Shown piece by piece: positions 1 through 5,628 of a stretch of 8,875 bases of DNA (the first letter of the stretch is position 1; every line of letters starts with the position of its first letter). Location of the stretch: positions 1 to 8,875 of the forward strand of contig CAMKYP010000134.1 in the NCBI GenBank assembly GCA_946477505.1, given 5' to 3'. The notes under the pieces are model-generated. The model worked only from the letters and a program-made list of their open reading frames with translations. It was not told the DNA's origin and did no database searches. The stretch comes from an uncultured Dechloromonas sp. GTDB lineage: Bacteria; Pseudomonadota; Gammaproteobacteria; Burkholderiales; Rhodocyclaceae. The position numbers and the translations under genes were made by a program.

Positions 1-1
1 G

Positions 2-307
2 GTGTGGTGGTTTGGCGACGGCCAGTTGCCAGCCGTCGTGCCGCCGCGTGCCGGGGCGGCCATCGCCTATCTCGGCGTTTTCGGTTCGGTAATCGGCTTC
101 GCCATGTACTACTACGTGATCAAGCATCTCGAGACCGCGAAAGTCGCACTGATCACGTTGATCACCCCGGTCATCGCCCTCTTCCTGGGGCACTGGTTCA
201 ACGGCGAGACGATCGGCCTTCGGTTGTGGATTGGTACGGCGCTCATCCTGCTTGGCTTGAGCGCACACCAGTGGGAGATGCTGCGCGGCTTCCGGCGTCG
301 TGCCTGA
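2..307 (+). CDS. EamA/DMT-family transporter, C-terminal fragment
   Basis: This is the 3' end of an inner-membrane permease of the drug/metabolite transporter (EamA) superfamily, which moves small metabolites across the cytoplasmic membrane; the substrate cannot be read from sequence. The visible 101 codons contain three hydrophobic helices, at about residues 19-41, 47-66 and 74-92. The middle helix follows the family pattern of a Thr-rich stretch, then Pro, then an Ala-Leu run (ITLITPVIALFLG), followed by a short loop with NGE and a last Gly-rich helix. This is the usual ending of the second EamA repeat, and a basic tail (FRRRA) closes the protein. The gene is open at the window edge, so the true start and about two thirds of the protein lie outside. 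It ends in TGA and converges on ilvE. Family call is confident from the helix pattern; specificity is unknown. Confidence 0.85.
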   Translation: MWWFGDGQLPAVVPPRAGAAIAYLGVFGSVIGFAMYYYVIKHLETAKVALITLITPVIALFLGHWFNGETIGLRLWIGTALILLGLSAHQWEMLRGFRRRA

Positions 308-311
308 AACC

Positions 312-344
312 CTTGCCGGGGCCCGTGTTGGCCGCCCCGGCAGG
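312..344. terminator. GC-rich hairpin between convergent genes
   Basis: A near-perfect inverted repeat fills the 39-bp gap between two convergent stop codons. The core is TGCCGGGGC (314-322) pairing exactly with GCCCCGGCA (334-342), extendable by a T-G wobble and a C-G pair, with an 11-nt loop. Its position suits a bidirectional transcription stop for the transporter and ilvE. There is no run of T residues on either side, so it is not a classical intrinsic terminator and may act as a 3'-end stabiliser instead. Confidence 0.5.
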
Positions 345-346
345 CA

Positions 347-1261
347 TCAGATGGGCCTCAGCCAGGCGGCATGGCTGGCATCCTCGCCCCTGACGCAGGC
401 GAAGTAACGCTGTTGCAGCAGGCGGGTCACCGGCCCCGGCTGGCCGGTTCTGATGCGTCGACGATCCACCTCGATCACCGGCGTGATTTCGGCGGCCGTG
501 CCGGTCAGGAAGACCTCGTCGGCGCAAACCACCTCGTCACGCGTGATGCGCTTGGCGCGCACGGTCAGCCCGGCCTCGCGGGCCAGCGTTTCCACCGTGC
601 GCCGGGTAATGCCGTCGAGCGCCGAGGTGGTTTCCGGTTGCAGCACTTCGCCATCGCGCACGATGAACACGTTCTCGCTCGATCCTTCGGCCACATAGCC
701 TTCCGTGTCGAGCAACAGCGCCTCATCGTAGCCGTCGCGCCGCGCTTCGCGCACGGCCAGGATGGAATTCGCGTAGGTGGAAATCGCCTTGGCCCGGCAC
801 ATCTGGACGTTCGGGTGATGACGGGCATACGACGAGACGCGGACGCGGATGCCGTCCTCGATGGCATTGCCGCCCAGGTAGGCGCCCCAAGGCCAGGCGG
901 CCACCATGACGTGGGTGTCGGCACCGGCCGGATCGACGCCGAGCTTTTCGGCACCGAGGAAAACCAGCGGGCGGATGTAGCCGCTGCGTAGCTCGTTGCG
1001 GCGAATCGCTTCGCAGCAGAGGCTAGCCAGCGCGGCGTGGTCGACCGGCAGGTCGATGGCGAGGATATGGGCCGAATCCACCAGCCGGCGCACATGTTCG
1101 TCGAGCCTGAAGATGGCCGGGCCGTTGGCCGTTTCGTAGGCGCGGATGCCCTCGAAGCAACCGTAGCCGTAATGCAGGGTATGGGTCAGCGCGTGCACCT
1201 TTGCTTCGCGCCAGGGCAGCCATTGGCCGTCGAGCCAGATGTAACCGTCGCGGTCTTGCAT
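347..1261 (-). CDS. ilvE: Branched-chain amino acid aminotransferase
   Basis: This is a PLP-dependent class IV (fold type IV) aminotransferase that interconverts Leu, Ile and Val with their 2-oxo acids using glutamate/2-oxoglutarate in the cytoplasm. It is the last step of branched-chain amino acid synthesis. The 304 residues match the usual IlvE length (about 305-310). The N-terminal HTLHYGYGCFEGIRAY segment (27-42) is the family signature. Lys158 in the RAKAISTYANS stretch fits the Schiff-base lysine. The YVAEGSSENVF motif (189-199) carries the conserved Glu192, and the FLTGTAAEITPV segment (251-262) is a phosphate-binding region. The ATG at 1261 was chosen because TGGAG lies 8 nt upstream. 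The frame stays open for 79 more codons upstream, but that extension is low-complexity and unlike any IlvE. The LysR gene lies upstream on the same strand. A D-amino-acid or 4-amino-4-deoxychorismate lyase relative is less likely given the signature. Confidence 0.93.
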   Translation of the reverse strand: MQDRDGYIWLDGQWLPWREAKVHALTHTLHYGYGCFEGIRAYETANGPAIFRLDEHVRRLVDSAHILAIDLPVDHAALASLCCEAIRRNELRSGYIRPLVFLGAEKLGVDPAGADTHVMVAAWPWGAYLGGNAIEDGIRVRVSSYARHHPNVQMCRAKAISTYANSILAVREARRDGYDEALLLDTEGYVAEGSSENVFIVRDGEVLQPETTSALDGITRRTVETLAREAGLTVRAKRITRDEVVCADEVFLTGTAAEITPVIEVDRRRIRTGQPGPVTRLLQQRYFACVRGEDASHAAWLRPI

Positions 1262-1584
1262 GATCGTTCTCCAGAAATCCGTGAAATGGCCGCAGGGGCG
1301 GCCCTGGAGCGCACCGGGGTGAGGTGGCGTTTTCCGTGGCGGCCGGTGCCGGGTAGGCGAGGCGCGGACGGAAGTCGGCGGTGAATGAAGCATGCCGGGG
1401 TATTCAGGCGTGCTCAAACGAATTGATTCGGGTTTGGATGAATTTAATTCATGCGTATTCCGGTGTCCGCGCTTGCTACCGCGAAACCGGGGCGGCACGC
1501 CATTAATCTGTCGTCAATCAGCCGTCCATCCCTGAGCGGGTAGTCACCCTGCCACTGCAAACGGCAACTGCCCCGGTTCTGTCT
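1262..1584 (-). promoter_or_regulatory. lysR-ilvE intergenic region
   Basis: This 323-bp gap carries no convincing gene. Reading toward ilvE it holds a perfect palindrome (1438-1452, listed separately). A weak promoter-like pair lies on the minus strand: CGGACA (1464-1469), 17 bp, then TAAATT (1441-1446), each matching 4 of 6 consensus bases. If real, the -10 would overlap the palindrome. Near the start codon, GGCCGC (1288-1293) pairs exactly with GCGGCC (1298-1303) across a 4-nt loop, forming a tight hairpin in the ilvE leader. I found no leader peptide rich in Leu, Ile or Val, so classical attenuation is not supported. Confidence 0.4.
1438..1452. promoter_or_regulatory. Perfect palindrome, LysR-type / MetR-like box
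   Basis: ATGAATTTAATTCAT is a 7-bp inverted repeat around one central base. It contains the T-N11-A core of LysR-type operators. Positions 1439-1451 also match the E. coli MetR consensus TGAANNTNNTTCA at every fixed base. It lies 176 bp upstream of the ilvE start and 133 bp downstream of a LysR-family stop codon. It is AT-rich in a GC-rich setting, which makes a chance palindrome less likely. Which regulator binds is not known: the neighbouring protein looks GcvA-like, not MetR-like. Confidence 0.5.
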
Positions 1585-2445
1585 TCAGCGTGTCGAGCGC
1601 TGCAGCCAGCGAATGAAGGCGACGACCGCCGGCTTGTCCTGCGCGGCCGGTGGCGCGACAACATAGAAGCTGCGGTCCGGGCAATCCTCGACGAAGGGCC
1701 TGACCAATTGCCCGGCATCCAGATAAGGCTGGGCCAGCGTTGTCGCCATCAGCGCCACGCCGTGCCCGGCAACGGCGCCTTCGAGCATGAGCAGGGCATC
1801 CTCGTAGATCGGGCCGGTGGCCGGTTCGGGGCGATCCAGCCCGGCGACCGCGAACCAGCGCTGCCAGGAGAGCAGGGGATGACGCAACAGGCGTACGCGA
1901 TCAAGGTCGACGGGTGACTTGAGCCCGCTGGACAGGGCTGGCGAACACACCGGAAACACCCGTTCCTCGAACAGCTTCCAGGCGAGAAGTCCCGGCCATT
2001 CCTCCTCTCCGTAGCGCAGGCCGATGTCCGCCTCGCCATTGAGCAAGGGGCCAAGGCCGGTGGTGGTGCTCAGGCTGAATTCGACGTCGGGATGCGCTTC
2101 CTGGTACTGGGCAATACGGGAGACCAGCCATTTGCTGCCCAAGGCCGGCGCCACCGAAATGCGCAGGCGTTCCCGACGCGGTGCGCGCAGCACGGCGCTG
2201 GCTTCGTCGAGGCGAACCAGGGCATCGCGCACCACCGCCAGGTAACGCCGCCCAGTGGCCGTCAACACAATGGCCCGATGCCGGCGCTCGAACAGGTCCT
2301 GGCCGAGGTGCGCCTCCAACTGGCGTATGCGGTGGCTGATCGCCGACGGCGTCAGATGCAGGGTTGCGGCCGCCGCCTGAAAGCTGCCCAGGCGGGCGGC
2401 AGCTTCAAAAGCAGGCAAGGCGTGGAGTGGGGGCAGGTCGTGCAT
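1585..2445 (-). CDS. LysR-family transcriptional regulator, GcvA-like
   Basis: This is a 286-residue DNA-binding regulator of normal LysR length. The N-terminal winged helix-turn-helix spans about residues 6-66. It opens with LPPLHALPAFEAAARLGSF, the wording typical of the GcvA-like subgroup, followed by the turn and recognition helix AAATLHLTPSAISHRIRQLE (residues 25-44). A linker helix (about 67-90) leads to the periplasmic-binding-like effector domain (about 93-280). This contains the conserved ADIGLRYG strand (139-146) and the GAVAGHGVAL helix (223-232). The start at 2445 fits the family N-terminus, although no good Shine-Dalgarno sequence precedes it. It is co-oriented with ilvE instead of being divergent from its target, so the target cannot be deduced from the usual divergent arrangement. 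The effector is unknown. Confidence 0.88.
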   Translation of the reverse strand: MHDLPPLHALPAFEAAARLGSFQAAAATLHLTPSAISHRIRQLEAHLGQDLFERRHRAIVLTATGRRYLAVVRDALVRLDEASAVLRAPRRERLRISVAPALGSKWLVSRIAQYQEAHPDVEFSLSTTTGLGPLLNGEADIGLRYGEEEWPGLLAWKLFEERVFPVCSPALSSGLKSPVDLDRVRLLRHPLLSWQRWFAVAGLDRPEPATGPIYEDALLMLEGAVAGHGVALMATTLAQPYLDAGQLVRPFVEDCPDRSFYVVAPPAAQDKPAVVAFIRWLQRSTR

Positions 2446-2614
2446 GATGCGCGTGGTGCCGACAATCAGGATGGAGTCCAGATACTACTGCTTTTGCGCC
2501 GCACGTTCCTTTCACCGTCGACATAGCCTTGAACGGCGCCATTGGGCGCGAAGTTCAGCGTCGTGAAGGCGACAACGGGGGCCGACACGCAGCGTGCCGA
2601 ATTTTGGCGATCGT
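2446..2614. other. Short gap upstream of the lysR gene
   Basis: This 169-bp stretch separates the lysR start from the stop codon of the secreted-protein gene. No intact gene is visible. A weak hairpin in the transcript of the upstream gene (CGGCAC with GTGTCG, near 2587-2603) might mark its 3' end. The lysR promoter must lie here or further upstream, but no clear -35/-10 pair was found. The segment 2485-2528 resembles the 3' end of the small lipoprotein gene at 8415 (listed separately). Confidence 0.3.
2485..2528 (-). pseudogene. Possible remnant of a small-lipoprotein gene 3' end
   Basis: Read on the minus strand, this stretch aligns with the last 15 codons of the lipoprotein gene at 8415-8636. 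Twenty-four of the 28 bases nearest the stop are identical, both end in TAG, and about 33 of 45 positions match once a one-base gap is allowed. Restoring the missing base gives GYVDGEKERAAQKQ and stop, against SYSDYEKERAAQKQ and stop in the intact gene. No homology was seen further upstream, so this would be only a short, frameshifted tail. An alignment this short could still arise by chance. Confidence 0.3.
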
Positions 2615-3508
2615 CTACAGACTCGATTGGCAAGTGGCGTTGGCTGCCTGGGTGCTCGCAGTCTTGAGTTTGGGTACGGACATGAGCGTGCCGCGTAGTG
2701 TTCTCAAAATCATTCGTCCGCAATGCTCGTTCAATAGCTGGGCGCGCTCCATTTTTTCCTGGCCGCCTTCGTAATAGCGAACAGTACGGAAAGGCTTTGC
2801 TTCAGTTGATGCGGTATTTGCATCGTTCAAGCCAATATCGATAGATTCCGCGAGCAATTTGACGGCGATAGCCGAAAGCTGCTGCCCATTGCCAATCCAA
2901 TAGGCCTGTGCTGCCTGTGCGTTGTGAGCTGTTGAAATCACGCGGATGACGTTGCTGTAAGTCGGTTTACCGGTATCTCCGGGGTGACGGATGTTCAGGA
3001 GATTGTCGACGATGATACTTTCCTGATCAGCGGTCATCCAGAAAACAGGCGTGCTTTCGAGAATGGAATCGGTTTGTGGGTGCTGAGTGGCCTCCACGGA
3101 TTTCAGATGTTTTCCCTGGGCGCTGGAAGCCAATGCATCGCTCATCATGGCCTTGGCATCCATCTTTTCAATCACGGCTTGGTAAGGCTGAAGTACTTTG
3201 TCCGCTTCGGCCTGCTGCCTATTTGATTGATGCTGTTTGGCACCGTCCATGATGATTGCGTGTGTTGCGATAGCGGCGAGGAATGCGATCGGATTGGGCG
3301 CCGGATACATCATTCCCGCCGGGGCCATACCTCCCTCATCAAAATTGACCACGCCGCGAAAGACGACTTCTTTGTTTGCGGGCAGTTTGAGCACCAACTG
3401 ATTGCCGGTTGTCGGCATTTCTCCGTGTTTGCTATCTGTCTGTGCGATTGCAGTCCCCGATAGGGCAATGAGAAGCCAACCAGCCCGTATTATTCCTTCT
3501 CCTGCCAT
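2615..3508 (-). CDS. Hypothetical secreted protein
   Basis: I do not recognise this 297-residue protein. A short signal peptide is visible: a charged start, a hydrophobic core at about 11-20, and a cleavage-like SGTAIA before Gln23. The mature protein is therefore probably exported. A second hydrophobic stretch (PNPIAFLAAIATHAIIM, 71-87) is followed by a Gln/Lys/Glu-rich likely helix (89-120). A distinctive C-terminal patch (FRTVRYYEGGQEKMERAQLL, 240-259, then a Cys and a basic Arg-rich stretch to about 280) looks conserved in style. There are two cysteines, at 263 and 293. The ATG follows the TAA of the lipoprotein gene directly (TAAATG), with GGAGG 8 nt upstream, so the two genes are probably translationally coupled and work together, perhaps at the envelope. 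Base composition is clearly lower in GC than ilvE or dsbD. Function is unknown. Confidence 0.72.
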   Translation of the reverse strand: MAGEGIIRAGWLLIALSGTAIAQTDSKHGEMPTTGNQLVLKLPANKEVVFRGVVNFDEGGMAPAGMMYPAPNPIAFLAAIATHAIIMDGAKQHQSNRQQAEADKVLQPYQAVIEKMDAKAMMSDALASSAQGKHLKSVEATQHPQTDSILESTPVFWMTADQESIIVDNLLNIRHPGDTGKPTYSNVIRVISTAHNAQAAQAYWIGNGQQLSAIAVKLLAESIDIGLNDANTASTEAKPFRTVRYYEGGQEKMERAQLLNEHCGRMILRTLRGTLMSVPKLKTASTQAANATCQSSL

Positions 3509-4267
3509 TTACCGGCCTCCGGCGGCACTCTGGTTTTGAGTCAAGCTTTGGGTTTGCTGGCTTTGAGGCGAGGTGCCGTTGTCAAACGGTTTGAGAAGCC
3601 GGTCTTTTGCAATTTCAATGCTTTGAAAATATGCGTTGGTTAGACCAGGAAATTTCGGTGGTTCATCCCAGTTGCCGGGTGCGCCCTTAGAAATTTCAAT
3701 CGGTTCGTACCACTCATACGTGTTGTTGCTCAGATTCACAATATAACCGCTACCGAAAAAAACCGCTTTGGGATCACCGGCTGGTATATACGAGGAGTAA
3801 TTCCGCACGAAGCCATGCATCGTGACGTCAATGATCAAAAGCTTGTCAATTCCGAGTTTGGCGCGTAGTCCGGTAAAGTCCTTGCGCGCAAGGTCAGGCC
3901 CGGTTTTTCCTGAATCGGGGAGGTCGGCAATGTTGACGGGCGTGACAACCTCAACGACATCGATATTTTTTCCCTTTAAGACTTCGACCAGTTCCTTTTT
4001 CAGCAAAACAATTTCATCCGTAGGCAATGATTCCGTGTGGCTAGTTAGCGACGTGTGGGCAAGTGAGGCAGCTGCGTAACACAGCAAGCAGGCTGCGCCG
4101 GGGAAACCGGTCGATGCTTGCGGTATCTTGTTGCTTGCAACACCGATGCGCCCGGTTTTTCCTCCGACGAAGTCATTTGCAAGTGATATGGGTTGCTGTG
4201 GTTTGCTAGCGCAGCCAGAAATCAAGGCAACCAGGCATGCCAAAAAAAATCTGTTGAAACAACGCAT
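3509..4267 (-). CDS. Hypothetical outer-membrane-type lipoprotein
   Basis: This 252-residue protein has a clear lipoprotein signal: MRCFNRFFLACLVALISGCA with lipobox I-S-G-Cys19. Ser21-Lys22 follow instead of an Asp at +2, so sorting to the outer membrane is expected. A second hydrophobic, Cys-containing segment lies at 57-70. The middle and C-terminal part (about 81-226) alternates strands and helices, including LGIDKLLIIDVTMHGFVRN (138-156) and GYIVNLSNNTYEWYEP (174-189). This is reminiscent of the alpha/beta periplasmic lipoproteins of the LpoB/CsgG kind, but the resemblance is only structural guesswork. The C-terminus is a Gln/Ser/Thr-rich tail (232-247). The ATG is preceded by AGGGGA at good spacing. 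It is the first gene of a two-gene unit with the secreted protein. The AT content is high; one 60-base stretch from 3961 is only about 37% GC. Function is unknown. Confidence 0.78.
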   Translation of the reverse strand: MRCFNRFFLACLVALISGCASKPQQPISLANDFVGGKTGRIGVASNKIPQASTGFPGAACLLCYAAASLAHTSLTSHTESLPTDEIVLLKKELVEVLKGKNIDVVEVVTPVNIADLPDSGKTGPDLARKDFTGLRAKLGIDKLLIIDVTMHGFVRNYSSYIPAGDPKAVFFGSGYIVNLSNNTYEWYEPIEISKGAPGNWDEPPKFPGLTNAYFQSIEIAKDRLLKPFDNGTSPQSQQTQSLTQNQSAAGGR

Positions 4268-4334
4268 TGTCGATCCCCTTTGGATAATTTTTCTTAAACA
4301 CCGAGAGCATGAGTTCTGGTGAAGTCCTGCCGGG

Positions 4335-4363
4335 AATATGCCCTAAAAATATTGATTTGTCTT
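4335..4363 (-). promoter_or_regulatory. Weak candidate promoter for the lipoprotein pair
   Basis: On the minus strand AAGACA (4358-4363) and CATATT (4335-4340) are separated by exactly 17 bp. Each matches the sigma-70 consensus at 4 of 6 bases. The pair lies about 70 bp upstream of the lipoprotein start and just inside from the apparent IS end at about 4370. It is the best pair in this AT-rich leader, but chance matches at this quality are common. Confidence 0.25.
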
Positions 4364-4369
4364 TGTTGT

Positions 4370-4621
4370 TGGTGCGCCCCGAGAATGAGCCGACCTTAGG
4401 TAGTGGGCGCTTGCGACGCTGCCGATATTCGGCAGGTCCGAGCTCTTGCAATCCGGGCTCGATCCGCTTGTGGTCGTCGTAGCGGATGTCCTCCTCCCGG
4501 CACGCAGCGAGGGACTGGGCCCCCGCGAGTGTTTCTGTGTGGCAATACTTTGTCTTGAGCAGGTCGATAAGCTTTCGATTACCGCGCTGTCGACGCACTC
4601 GCCCTTGCGGCAAGTGCTTAG
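4370..4621 (-). mobile_element. IS3-family transposase remnant, frameshifted
   Basis: The minus strand encodes the C-terminal end of an IS3-family DDE transposase in two frames. From 4621 it reads LSTCRKGECVDSAVIES, matching the family's usual K-G-x-C-x-D-N-A-V-x-E-S segment that carries the last catalytic Glu. At 4569-4570 one base is missing, and the match resumes in the next frame as IDLLKTKYCHTETLAG, then EEDIRYDDHKRIEPGLQEL and GPAEYRQRRK. This corresponds to the familiar ending with Y-I-R-Y-Y-N-H-x-R-I and S-P-V-E-Y-R. The plus-strand sequence TGGTGCGCCCCGAGAATGAG (from 4370) has the TG start and CCCC core of IS3-type terminal repeats, so the element end is probably there. The N-terminal two thirds and the other terminus are absent, so it cannot move. 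The downstream reading frame runs on past the IS end without a stop. Confidence 0.75.
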
Positions 4622-4630
4622 CGTAATCCC

Positions 4631-4701
4631 GCGGCGCGCAAGCAGTGAATGATAGGGCTACTGCTTGCGATGCCGGTCTTGGTCGGAACGGTCGGTCCGC
4701 T
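4631..4701. repeat. Dispersed repeat block R1, copy a
   Basis: This 71-bp block aligns over its whole length with 8083-8153. It opens with the identical 15-mer GCGGCGCGCAAGCAG and ends with the shared GTCCGCT; most bases between match, apart from small gaps. It contains a perfect 10-bp stem, CGCAAGCAGT (4637-4646) with ACTGCTTGCG (4660-4669), and a 13-nt loop. The 11-mer TGAATGATAGG (4646-4656) recurs at 8663-8673. The hairpin is preserved in the second copy although the loop sequence differs, which hints at selection on structure. Confidence 0.65.
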
Positions 4702-4800
4702 CACCACGCCGCGAGGCGCACAGCGATCTGAGGGTTATGCAGGCCGGCGCGTTTCTGCCCGTTCTCCACGGTGGTGGTTTGCGGGGGCATGCAGTCGCAA

Positions 4801-4835
4801 CTTCTGCGAGCAGTTCATTCCCGGGGGGCGATTCA
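4801..4835. repeat. Dispersed repeat block R2, copy a
   Basis: This 35-bp block is about 80% identical to 8368-8401, sharing the exact run GCAGTTCATTCC followed by GGG and ATTCA. Its core CCCGGGGGGCGATT also resembles 8675-8699. It lies 100 bp after block R1a, in the same order and orientation as the other R1-R2 pair, so the blocks are probably parts of one longer, diverged element. Confidence 0.6.
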
Positions 4836-4873
4836 CGGAACAATACATGCTCGCCAGCATCATCGATATTTGC

Positions 4874-4905
4874 TAGCCCAGGCCCCCAGAGTGATCTCCG
4901 GGCTA
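4874..4905 (-). terminator. Candidate hairpin after the dsbD-redoxin operon
   Basis: TAGCCC (4874-4879) pairs exactly with GGGCTA (4900-4905), and an inner AGA/TCT can also pair. The structure begins 21 nt after the redoxin stop on the minus strand. After it the transcript reads GCAAATATCG, with no real U-run, so this is at best a weak intrinsic terminator or a 3'-protecting structure. Confidence 0.35.
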
Positions 4906-4925
4906 CGCGGATACGGCTGGTGCTT

Positions 4926-5600
4926 CTAACTTGCGTATTTCACGTTGCAACCATAGGGGCGGGTTACGGCTTGTGCGACGGGCTGGCCCTTGATGACCGA
5001 TTGCAAGGCATTGCGGAAGAGCGGCGTGGCCTTGGCGAGGTCGGCGACCTGGGTCGTTGGAATGCTATCGATGCCGCCCATGTAGCGGAGTATCCCTTCC
5101 TTGTCGATGACGTACATATGGGGGGTGGTCATCGCACCATAGGCGCGCCCCATCTTGCCGTCCGGGTCGAGGAGAATGGCGCTGGGCGAAGCGCTTTTCC
5201 GGGCGGCGATGTCGTTGGCCTGGGCGGCGTTGACATGCCCTTGCTCGCCCGGTGCCGAAGAAATGACCGACAGCCAGGTCACGCCGGCGGCGGTGGCTTC
5301 CTTCTGAAGGGTCTGCATGTTCGACGAGCCATAGTGTTTCTGCACGAAAGGGCAGTCGGCATTGGTCCATTCCAGAACGACGATACTGCCTTTCATGTCT
5401 GCCAGCCGACGCATCTTGCCCTGAGTGTCGATTATGTTGAAATCCGGTGCTGCCTGTCCAACCTGAGGCGCTGCGAGGGCAGGCGAACTGAATAGGGCGG
5501 ATGAGCCGAAGACGACAGCGCCGCCGACACCGGCGATGGCACCGCCGAGCAGGGTGCGGCGACGCGGCGAGGAGAGTTGGAGAGAGGGGTTTTTTTTCAT
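4926..5600 (-). CDS. Tat-exported redoxin (AhpC/TSA-thioredoxin fold)
   Basis: This is a 224-residue thiol protein with a periplasmic address. The N-terminus carries a twin-arginine signal (RRTLL at 14-18, a Gly/Ala/Val core to about 35, ALA before Ala44). The mature part begins like an AhpC/TSA redoxin (QVGQAAPDFNIIDTQGK, 46-62). Its reactive-site motif is NADCPFVQKHY (80-90), with one Cys (83) and Val where a thioredoxin would have its second Cys. The cis-Pro loop is TTPH (158-161). A second Cys (218) sits near the end in RPYGCNVKY, a known ending for this subgroup, and may be the resolving partner. The start at 5600 has AAGGAAG upstream. The gene starts 28 bp after the dsbD stop, so co-transcription is likely and DsbD is the natural reductant. 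The gene opens with eight A residues right after ATG. The substrate (peroxide, metal or protein disulfide) is not known. Confidence 0.87.
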   Translation of the reverse strand: MKKNPSLQLSSPRRRTLLGGAIAGVGGAVVFGSSALFSSPALAAPQVGQAAPDFNIIDTQGKMRRLADMKGSIVVLEWTNADCPFVQKHYGSSNMQTLQKEATAAGVTWLSVISSAPGEQGHVNAAQANDIAARKSASPSAILLDPDGKMGRAYGAMTTPHMYVIDKEGILRYMGGIDSIPTTQVADLAKATPLFRNALQSVIKGQPVAQAVTRPYGCNVKYAS

Positions 5601-5628
5601 CGGGGCTTCCTTTCTGGGGGAGGGAAAA

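Larger units (their letters stand above)
4622..4925. other. Gene-poor region with repeat blocks
   Basis: About 300 bp between the IS remnant and the redoxin stop codon hold no convincing gene. The long frames across it on either strand lack recognisable domains and mostly shadow the redoxin. The content is two repeat blocks (4631-4701 and 4801-4835) and a hairpin at 4874-4905, each listed separately. Confidence 0.5.

Noticed and set aside
1262..1410. Branched-chain amino acid leader peptide and attenuator before ilvE
   Set aside because: The short frames here have no run of Leu, Ile or Val codons, and no terminator with a U-run precedes the gene.
1262..1498. 79-codon in-frame N-terminal extension of ilvE starting at a GTG
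   Set aside because: The extension is Pro/Arg-rich low-complexity sequence unlike any IlvE; the ATG at 1261 has a good Shine-Dalgarno sequence and gives the family length.
4206..4395. Continuation of the IS3 transposase frame toward the lipoprotein start as a fused protein
   Set aside because: The frame is open only because no stop happens to occur; after the EYR motif and the apparent IS end the translation has no family resemblance and runs into another gene's start.
4631..4701. Integron attC site or CRISPR-like repeat
   Set aside because: No GTTRRRY-type core, no integrase or cassette array, and no regularly spaced repeats.
4665..5495. 276-codon plus-strand frame across the redoxin
   Set aside because: It mostly shadows the redoxin gene, carries no recognisable domain and has no ribosome-binding support.
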